From Actinomycetes bacterium (GTDB taxonomy: Bacteria; Actinomycetota; Acidimicrobiia; Acidimicrobiales; Acidimicrobiaceae), in NCBI GenBank assembly GCA_021823385.1, contig JAKAOC010000135.1, forward strand, positions 1 to 6,599: 6,599 nucleotides of DNA. The letters run 5' to 3'. The position numbers and the translations under genes were made by a program. Each line of letters begins with the position of its first letter. Position 1 is the first letter of the stretch. Below are positions 1-4,565 of the stretch, one piece after another. The notes below the pieces were generated by a model, which saw only the letters and a list, made by a program, of their open reading frames with translations, did not search any database and was not told the DNA's origin.

Positions 1-801
1 ATCGAGCTGTTGCTCGAGAGCTACTGCAAGCCTGCCGCAAGCACGTTGACCGGAAGCCTCAGGCAGAACTGCAAGGTCGACCTGCGCGAGACCGTTCAGA
101 ATCCATGGGAGTCGCTGGTACATCCCGAGAACTACAGCCCAGTGGTCTTCTCGCTGCCGCCCCTCCCCTCCCGTGGGGTCATGATCATGCCGGTCCCCAT
201 GGCCCTTCTGATGGTCGAGCTGAAGCTGGGTGGTAACGGGCATCGAATTCCCAACCGTTCGAGTCTCACCGAGATCGAGGCTGTGCTGCTGAAGGATCTC
301 ACAAACGAGCTGCTGGCCAGGCTGGCCGTGGCGTTTTCACACGCGACGGAGCTGCATGCCGACTGGCAGGCCGTAGAGCAATCGCGCCAAATCGTGCAGC
401 GGCTGCCCGGCATTGAAATGTACCTCCACGCGACTTTCGATGTTGCGATCGGCGACATTGCAAAAAGCTTCCAGCTCAGCTTTGCGTTCCCCTTCACCAT
501 GCTGATTCCGCTCCTCGAAAGCTTCAGCGTGCGAAGCGAAGGGGCGGGGGTGGCAGACTCGCGCGACTTCCGCGAATCGGTGCGCGCCCGCTTGCTGGAC
601 GTCCCCGTTTCGATCGAGGCCCGGTTCAAAAGCACCAGCCTCTCATATGGCGAGGTCATGGCAATCGAGCCGGGAGCCGTGCTCTCGCTGGGCCATCGCA
701 AGAGCGAGCCGATCGAGCTGAGAGTTGGAGGCGTAGTCCTCCACAAGGCGCGGCCGACGAGGATCGGCAAGCGCGTCGCCGCAATGATCGTGAAGGAGTA
801 G
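1..801 (+). CDS. fliM: Flagellar motor switch protein FliM, 5'-truncated by the window edge
   Basis: Frame 1 is open from base 1, so the true start lies upstream; 266 residues are visible against about 330 in full-length FliM. FliM is the cytoplasmic C-ring protein that binds phospho-CheY and sets rotation direction. The EIDxLL-type CheY-binding N-terminus is outside the window. Visible (numbered from base 1): the CheC-like middle domain at about residues 15-190, with the FliM hallmark GGNG at 77-80 followed by the 'LTEIEAVLLKDL' helix; then a C-terminal SpoA domain at about 196-266 beginning 'ARLLDVPVSIEA', which packs with FliN. The TTG at 10-12 is not a credible start because it falls inside conserved sequence. 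The stop (799-801) lies 3 nt before fliN. FliY and CheC alternatives are less likely because the middle domain and single terminal SpoA order fit FliM, and fliN follows. Confidence 0.93.
   Translation: MELLLESYCKPAASTLTGSLRQNCKVDLRETVQNPWESLVHPENYSPVVFSLPPLPSRGVMIMPVPMALLMVELKLGGNGHRIPNRSSLTEIEAVLLKDLTNELLARLAVAFSHATELHADWQAVEQSRQIVQRLPGIEMYLHATFDVAIGDIAKSFQLSFAFPFTMLIPLLESFSVRSEGAGVADSRDFRESVRARLLDVPVSIEARFKSTSLSYGEVMAIEPGAVLSLGHRKSEPIELRVGGVVLHKARPTRIGKRVAAMIVKE
793..798 (+). promoter_or_regulatory. Shine-Dalgarno of fliN
   Basis: AAGGAG lies inside the last codons of fliM, 6 nt before the fliN ATG at 805. It fixes the fliN start in preference to the later in-frame ATGs at 835 and 871 and implies translational coupling to fliM. 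Confidence 0.75.
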
Positions 802-804
802 AGG

Positions 805-1125
805 ATGGGCGAGGCCGTGGACGAATCCGCTGCGATGGCGGGAAGGGGGGCTCACGAGGATGCTCACACGATGCTCCCACTCGCGCTTCTCAAAGACGTG
901 GAGATGCAGGTCTCCGTTGAACTGGGCAGGGCTCGCATGCCTATCGGCTCGATCCTCTCACTGGTGCCCGGGGACGTGATCGAACTCGATCGTTCCGCCA
1001 ACGCACCGGTGGACGTGCTCGTCAACGGGACCCTGCTTGCCCGCGGAGAAGTAGTGCTGGTCGACGACGAGTTCGGTGTGCGTATCACCGAGGTGACGCA
1101 GCCGCCGGCCGGCGCCCCACAATGA
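805..1125 (+). CDS. fliN: Flagellar motor switch protein FliN
   Basis: 106 residues, close to the usual single-domain FliN length. FliN forms the lower C-ring beneath FliM, takes part in switching and docks export cargo through FliH. The SpoA domain spans about residues 28-98: 'LLKDVEMQVSVELGRARMPI', then 'GDVIELDRSANAPVDVLVNG', then 'ARGEVVLVDDEFGVRITEV', all near the FliN consensus (VELGR, PGDVIELD, VNG, ARGEVV, FGVRITE). The first ~25 residues are acidic and look disordered, as is common in FliN. It is not FliY: there is no CheC-like phosphatase domain. The start is supported by AAGGAG at 793-798. The stop overlaps the fliO start in ATGA at 1122-1125. Confidence 0.95.
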   Translation: MGEAVDESAAMAGRGAHEDAHTMLPLALLKDVEMQVSVELGRARMPIGSILSLVPGDVIELDRSANAPVDVLVNGTLLARGEVVLVDDEFGVRITEVTQPPAGAPQ

Positions 1126-1574
1126 CGGCCGGACTCGGCGTGGTGCTGCGCTCGGCGATTTCGCTGGCCGCCGTGATCGCGCTCATGTACTTCCTGGCTC
1201 GCCTGGCCCGGCGCTTCAACGGCAAGGCGGCGCCCGCCGGCACGACTTCGGCTTCGATACGGATCGAGTCCCGGGTGGGCGTCGGCAAGGGACAGAGCGT
1301 CGCCTCCGTCAACTGGAGGGGGCGTGCGATCCTGGTCGGGATAACGCAGCAGAACATCTCCCTGATCGCCCAAGCCGAGCACCCGGGCACTCCGATCGAG
1401 GACCCCGGGACAAGAGGCTCGGGGGCCGAGGAGGAATTCATCGACCTCAGCGCCACCGACGACCCTCTCGAGGCGATGCTCAGCAAGTGGGGGGAACGGA
1501 ATCCCTCCGCGGCAACCACCACACCCTTTGCTCTAAGGACGGAACTCAAGCGCCTTCTCGGCACACGAAGATAA
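1122..1574 (+). CDS. fliO: Flagellar biosynthesis protein FliO
   Basis: 150 residues. FliO is a poorly conserved single-pass membrane protein that helps assemble the FliP ring of the export gate. One hydrophobic segment at about residues 5-27 is followed by a basic patch (ARLARRFNGK), which suggests the rest is cytoplasmic. A compact beta-rich domain follows at about 45-85, with the FliO pattern 'IRIESRVGVGKGQSVASVNWRGRAILVGITQQNISLIAQ', comparable to the FliO consensus around 'lG..q.l.lv.v.gr.lllGvt...i.ll'. Residues 88-150 are low in hydrophobicity with an acidic stretch (EEEFIDLSATDD) and a short basic end. No clear Shine-Dalgarno precedes ATG 1122, so translation probably relies on the ATGA overlap with fliN. 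Position between fliN and fliP confirms the call. Confidence 0.88.
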   Translation: MTAGLGVVLRSAISLAAVIALMYFLARLARRFNGKAAPAGTTSASIRIESRVGVGKGQSVASVNWRGRAILVGITQQNISLIAQAEHPGTPIEDPGTRGSGAEEEFIDLSATDDPLEAMLSKWGERNPSAATTTPFALRTELKRLLGTRR

Positions 1575-1584
1575 ACATCCAGTC

Positions 1585-1590
1585 AAGGAG
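1585..1590 (+). promoter_or_regulatory. Shine-Dalgarno of fliP
   Basis: AAGGAG in the 27-nt gap after fliO, 11 nt before ATG 1602, which is a rather long spacing. It supports independent initiation of fliP at 1602. No promoter is visible in the gap. Confidence 0.6.
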
Positions 1591-1601
1591 CAAGAAGTCA
1601 A

Positions 1602-2309
1602 ATGACGGGGGCCGCCACCCTCCTATCCGCAATCACCACGCCCACGACGCTTCCCAGCGTTACCGTGAATTTGCAAGGTGTCACCAAGCCAAGCGAATCG
1701 GTGGTGATAATTCTGGTGCTCTCGCTCCTCGCGGTAGCGCCCTCGCTCATCATCATGCTCACCGGGTTCGTGCGGTCCGTTGTGGTCCTGTCACTGACGC
1801 GTAACGCGCTCGGGCTCTCAGCGGTTCCGCCCAACCAGGTCCTGGCCGGACTCGCACTGTTCATCTCCCTTTTCGTAATGGCGCCAACCATCTCAACCAT
1901 CAACCACGTCGCCGTCCAGCCCTACATGGGCGGGAAGATCGACGCCGTGCAGGCCTACGACGCCGCGGAGACTCCGCTAAAGACCTGGATGCTGAAGCAG
2001 ACCCGCACGCCCGAACTGGAAATGTTCACCCAGGTCACTAAAGAGCACCCCGCCAGTCCACAGGATGTTTCGATGACCGCGCTGGTGCCCGCCTACATCC
2101 TTTCGGAGCTTCACTCCGCCTTCATCATCGGCTTCGTCATCTTCGTGCCGTTCCTTATCATCGACCTTGTGGTGGCTTCGGTCCTGATGTCGATGGGCAT
2201 GATGATGCTCCCTCCGACCATCATCTCGCTGCCCTTCAAGCTCCTGCTCTTCGTCTTGGTGGACGGCTGGACTCTGGTGGCACACTCCTTGCTGGTGAGT
2301 TACCGGTGA
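1602..2309 (+). CDS. fliP: Flagellar export gate protein FliP
   Basis: 235 residues; five copies form the core of the FliP5Q4R1 export channel. The family signatures are nearly complete: 'PSLIIMLTGFVRSVVVLSLTRNALG' (47-71), 'PPNQVLAGLALFISLFVMAP' (76-95), 'PLKTWMLKQTR' (125-135), 'PAYILSELHSAFIIGFVIFVPFLIIDLVVASVLMSMGMMMLPP' (163-205) and 'ISLPFKLLLFVLVDGW' (208-223). Methionines 200-202 correspond to the 'M-gasket' loop that seals the pore. Four membrane segments are expected at about 33-55, 80-97, 172-192 and 210-232. The N-terminal ~30 residues are polar and carry no signal peptide, unlike enterobacterial FliP and like the Bacillus-type protein. The stop overlaps the fliQ GTG in GTGA at 2306-2309. 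Confidence 0.98.
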   Translation: MTGAATLLSAITTPTTLPSVTVNLQGVTKPSESVVIILVLSLLAVAPSLIIMLTGFVRSVVVLSLTRNALGLSAVPPNQVLAGLALFISLFVMAPTISTINHVAVQPYMGGKIDAVQAYDAAETPLKTWMLKQTRTPELEMFTQVTKEHPASPQDVSMTALVPAYILSELHSAFIIGFVIFVPFLIIDLVVASVLMSMGMMMLPPTIISLPFKLLLFVLVDGWTLVAHSLLVSYR

Positions 2310-2578
2310 CCGAGGCCCAGCTCATGCAAATCGCGACGAGCTCACTCACGCTCGCGCTCGACCTCGGCGGGCCGGTCCTGGCGGCCGCCCTGGTGGTAGG
2401 CCTGCTTGTGTCCGTTCTGCAGACGCTCACGCAGGTTCAGGAGACCACCCTCTCCTTCCTCCCCAAGATCGTGGCGATCATGGCGGTGCTCTTCCTGGCG
2501 GGCCACTGGATGCTCACCCAGCTCGAGACCTTCACCACCGGACTCTTCGCACAGATACCTCATCTGCTGGGCGGCTAG
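2306..2578 (+). CDS. fliQ: Flagellar export gate protein FliQ
   Basis: 90 residues, the standard FliQ size. FliQ forms a helical hairpin around the FliP/FliR core of the export channel in the inner membrane. Two hydrophobic segments at about 15-38 and 52-72 flank the conserved turn 'VLQTLTQVQETTLSFLPKI' (37-55), which is diagnostic for the FliQ/SctS family. The start is GTG at 2306, overlapping the fliP stop by 4 nt; GGTGAG at 2294-2299 is a weak Shine-Dalgarno. The C-terminal tail (73-90) is short and amphipathic, as usual. Confidence 0.96.
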   Translation: MTEAQLMQIATSSLTLALDLGGPVLAAALVVGLLVSVLQTLTQVQETTLSFLPKIVAIMAVLFLAGHWMLTQLETFTTGLFAQIPHLLGG

Positions 2579-2579
2579 C

Positions 2580-3335
2580 GTGAGCTTCCCCATCAATTAC
2601 GGCTTGCTTCTCACGGCCCTTGTCGTGCTGGCCAAGACGACCGCCTTCGTCTTCGTGGCCGCCCCCTTCGCACTTCCGGTGATCCCCCGCAGTGTCAAGG
2701 TCGCCTTGGCTCTCGCCTTGGCGCTGGCGGGCGCGAAAGCGGTTGGATCGCTGGGGCCATTGAGCTCCTCGGCGCTAGTGGGCGAAATATTCATGCAGCT
2801 CATGACGGGAGCCGTAGTCGGCTTCGTCGTGAACGTGTTCTTCAACATCGGAATCAGTGCCGGCTCCGAGGTCGGCCTCTTTGGCGGCTTCTCAGCCCCG
2901 CCTTCGATCGATCCGCTCTCCTACAATCAGGTGCCGCCCACCGGGCAGCTCTTCGGCATGATCTGGGCAACCCTCTTCTTCACAAGTGGGGCTGACCTCT
3001 TAACCTTGCACGGCCTTCTCCAATTCGACACCACCGCCGTTATGTCACATCCGGAACTCGGAATGGTGGTGGTGCTGAAGAGCATCTCGACCCTCATGGG
3101 GGCCGCTCTTCAGATCGCCGCGCCGATCCTGGCGATACTCTTCCTCACCCAGGTGCTGGTCGGCGTCCTGACCAAAGTCGCGCCCACCCTCAACCCCTTC
3201 TCATTCGCCTTTCCGGTGCAAATCGTCCTATCCCTCGCCCTGATGAGCGTCTCCGTGCTGATGCTGCCGAACATTCTCGCCGGGGCGGTCCACTACATCC
3301 TTGCCGCCGAGCACGACCTGATGGCGGGGGCCTGA
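2580..3335 (+). CDS. fliR: Flagellar export gate protein FliR
   Basis: 251 residues from GTG 2580, matching the FliR norm of about 250-260. One copy closes the FliP/Q export channel. The frame is open further left to 2406, but that stretch overlaps fliQ and encodes Ser/Arg-rich shadow sequence, so GTG 2580 (1 nt after the fliQ stop, weak GGGCGG at 2569-2574) is chosen. Several hydrophobic segments lie at about 7-58, 66-105, 120-150 and 165-240. The conserved region 'GAVVGFVVNVFFNIGISAGSEVGLFGGFS' (77-105), 'DP' at 111-112, 'LFFTSGADLL' (132-141, the FliR 'lFl..nGH..ll' position, here with GAD instead of GGH) and 'APTLNPFSFAFPVQIVL' (201-217, near the usual P.lNvF..GfPlki) fit FliR. The stop lies 1 nt before flhB. 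Confidence 0.95.
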   Translation: MSFPINYGLLLTALVVLAKTTAFVFVAAPFALPVIPRSVKVALALALALAGAKAVGSLGPLSSSALVGEIFMQLMTGAVVGFVVNVFFNIGISAGSEVGLFGGFSAPPSIDPLSYNQVPPTGQLFGMIWATLFFTSGADLLTLHGLLQFDTTAVMSHPELGMVVVLKSISTLMGAALQIAAPILAILFLTQVLVGVLTKVAPTLNPFSFAFPVQIVLSLALMSVSVLMLPNILAGAVHYILAAEHDLMAGA

Positions 3336-3336
3336 G

Positions 3337-4464
3337 ATGCCCAAGCCGGAGCGCACCGAAAAGCCGACGCCCAAGCGGCTACGTGATGCCAGGCGCAAGG
3401 GGATGGTCGCACGCTCCCCCGAAATCGCGCTCTGGTTGCTGGTGCTGGCATCGTCTTTCATCGCGCCGTTGGCCCTGAAAATGATCCTCCCCTCGCTCTT
3501 CCAACTCGTCTACCTGCCCGAACAGCTTGTATCGCAGGATCTCACGGCGGCCACGGCCGTGGCCGCTCTGGACGTCGGGTTGGCCGCGGCGGCCAAGGTG
3601 ATAGTTGCAACCGCTGGGATCGGCTTCTTGCTGGGCGCGTTTGCAACCGTCTCCCAAAGCGGTGTCGTGCTGGTTCCAAGGAACCTTGCTCCGAAATTCG
3701 AACATCTCTCGCCGGCCAAGAACGTCAAGCGGATCTTCAGCGGCAATTCCTCTCTCGAACTGGCCAAGTCAATCTTGAAGCTGGCCATCGCCGGCGGAGT
3801 GGCTTGGGCGGTGATTCACAGCCAGTTCGTAGAGCTTGCCAACGGAACCGCCAGCCTCTCGGCGTCGGTGTCCTTGGCTGCCGCGGGAGCGATGGAGATG
3901 GTCAGGGCCCTGGCGCTGGCCGGACTGGCACTCGGCGCGGCCGATTTCTTCCGGCAACGCCAGTCGCTGCATCGTCAGCTGCGAATGACCAAGCAGGAGG
4001 TCAAGGACGAGATGCGCGAGAGCGAGGGCGACCCGCTGGTCAAGGGGAGAGTGCGGCGGCTGCAGAGACAGATGAGCCGGATGCGCATGGCGGCGGCGAT
4101 GAAGTCCGCCGACGTTCTGGTGGTGAACCCCACCCATTACGCCGTGGCGCTGCGCTACGACCCCGGCGTGAGCGCTGCACCGGTGGTTGTGGCCAAAGGG
4201 TCGGGCCACCTCGCGGTGCGCCTGCGTGAGCTGGCGTCCGAGAACCTTGTACCGGTGGTGCGAGACCCGCTTCTCGCCCGCACGATTCATGCCGCGTGCC
4301 CGGTCGGAGCGTCAATACCGCCGGAGATCTTCCTGGCCGTCGCCAAGCTGCTGGCCTTCGTCTTTCGCCTTGCCGGCCCGGCCCGCTACTACGAGGCAAG
4401 TCACCGCACCAGCGTGACCGACGTACCTGACGAGCTGTTGGAGCGGGCGAATGCCCTCGCATGA
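3337..4464 (+). CDS. flhB: Flagellar export specificity switch FlhB
   Basis: 375 residues, typical length. FlhB is a membrane component of the flagellar type III exporter whose cytoplasmic domain self-cleaves and switches export from rod/hook to filament proteins. The N-terminus 'ERTEKPTPKRLRDARRKG' (5-22) is the family opening. Membrane segments lie at about 30-55, 80-108, 145-166 and 178-204. 'LSPAKNVKRIFSGNSSLELAKSILK' (124-148) matches the FlhB intracellular loop. The cytoplasmic linker helix at about 205-258 is followed by the intact autocleavage motif N264-P265-T266-H267 in 'VLVVNPTHYAVAL', and 'VVAKGSGHLAVRLRELA' (284-300) and 'VVRDPLLAR' (307-315) follow as in the FlhB C-terminal domain. 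GGGGG at 3326-3330 is a fair ribosome-binding site 6 nt before the ATG. The stop forms ATGA with a possible small ORF at 4461. Confidence 0.98.
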   Translation: MPKPERTEKPTPKRLRDARRKGMVARSPEIALWLLVLASSFIAPLALKMILPSLFQLVYLPEQLVSQDLTAATAVAALDVGLAAAAKVIVATAGIGFLLGAFATVSQSGVVLVPRNLAPKFEHLSPAKNVKRIFSGNSSLELAKSILKLAIAGGVAWAVIHSQFVELANGTASLSASVSLAAAGAMEMVRALALAGLALGAADFFRQRQSLHRQLRMTKQEVKDEMRESEGDPLVKGRVRRLQRQMSRMRMAAAMKSADVLVVNPTHYAVALRYDPGVSAAPVVVAKGSGHLAVRLRELASENLVPVVRDPLLARTIHAACPVGASIPPEIFLAVAKLLAFVFRLAGPARYYEASHRTSVTDVPDELLERANALA

Positions 4465-4565
4465 TCCGAGAGGCCATGCCGAGCGGCGGCCGAACGTTCC
4501 CATCCAAACCACGCTGCGGGGACCCATGCCGGCCCCTCTCGGCCAAGAGGGGGTCAGCCCGATGA
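4461..4565 (+). CDS. Possible 34-codon micro-ORF between flhB and the glycosyltransferase gene
   Basis: ATG 4461 overlaps the flhB stop in ATGA (4461-4464), and its own TGA (4563-4565) overlaps the glycosyltransferase ATG (4562) in a second ATGA. The peptide starts MIREAMPSGG, has 34 residues, is basic and contains two Cys (residues 19 and 23). I recognise no family. The double overlap would translationally link flhB to the glycosyltransferase, and the peptide need not have a function of its own. The competing explanation is that this stretch is the N-terminal extension of the glycosyltransferase read in another frame from ATG 4451. Third-position GC is similar in both frames, so composition does not decide. 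Confidence 0.2.
   Translation: MIREAMPSGGRTFPSKPRCGDPCRPLSAKRGSAR
4466..4542 (+). repeat. Inverted repeat in the flhB-glycosyltransferase junction
   Basis: CCGAGAGG at 4466-4473 is the exact reverse complement of CCTCTCGG at 4535-4542. With a 2-nt bulge, two more pairs form (CC 4474-4475 with GG 4531-4532). The loop is about 60 nt and contains an 8-nt perfect palindrome GAACGTTC at 4492-4499. No T-run follows, so this is not an intrinsic terminator. It might fold in the mRNA just before the Shine-Dalgarno at 4545-4553. In GC-rich DNA an 8-bp match of this kind can arise by chance. Confidence 0.3.
4545..4553 (+). promoter_or_regulatory. Candidate Shine-Dalgarno deciding the glycosyltransferase start
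   Basis: AAGAGGGGG ends 8 nt before ATG 4562 and supports that start. A rival is GGAG at 4440-4443 inside flhB, 7 nt before the in-frame ATG 4451, which would add 37 residues. A third in-frame ATG at 4526 has only a weak, close purine tract. Confidence 0.5.

Noticed and set aside
10..12. TTG as the start of fliM
   Set aside because: The frame is open to base 1 and conserved FliM sequence is already under way, so the gene simply enters from the left edge.
1581..1601. Direct repeat AGTCAA (1581-1586 and 1596-1601) before fliP
   Set aside because: Six bases only, two copies, flanking the Shine-Dalgarno; easily chance and not a recognised operator.
2406..2579. Upstream extension of the fliR frame
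   Set aside because: It overlaps fliQ out of frame and encodes Ser/Arg-rich shadow sequence. FliR-like hydrophobic sequence begins at GTG 2580, giving the normal family length.
4465..4561. Intrinsic terminator after flhB
   Set aside because: The inverted repeat there has a loop of about 60 nt and no following T-run, so it does not fit a rho-independent terminator.
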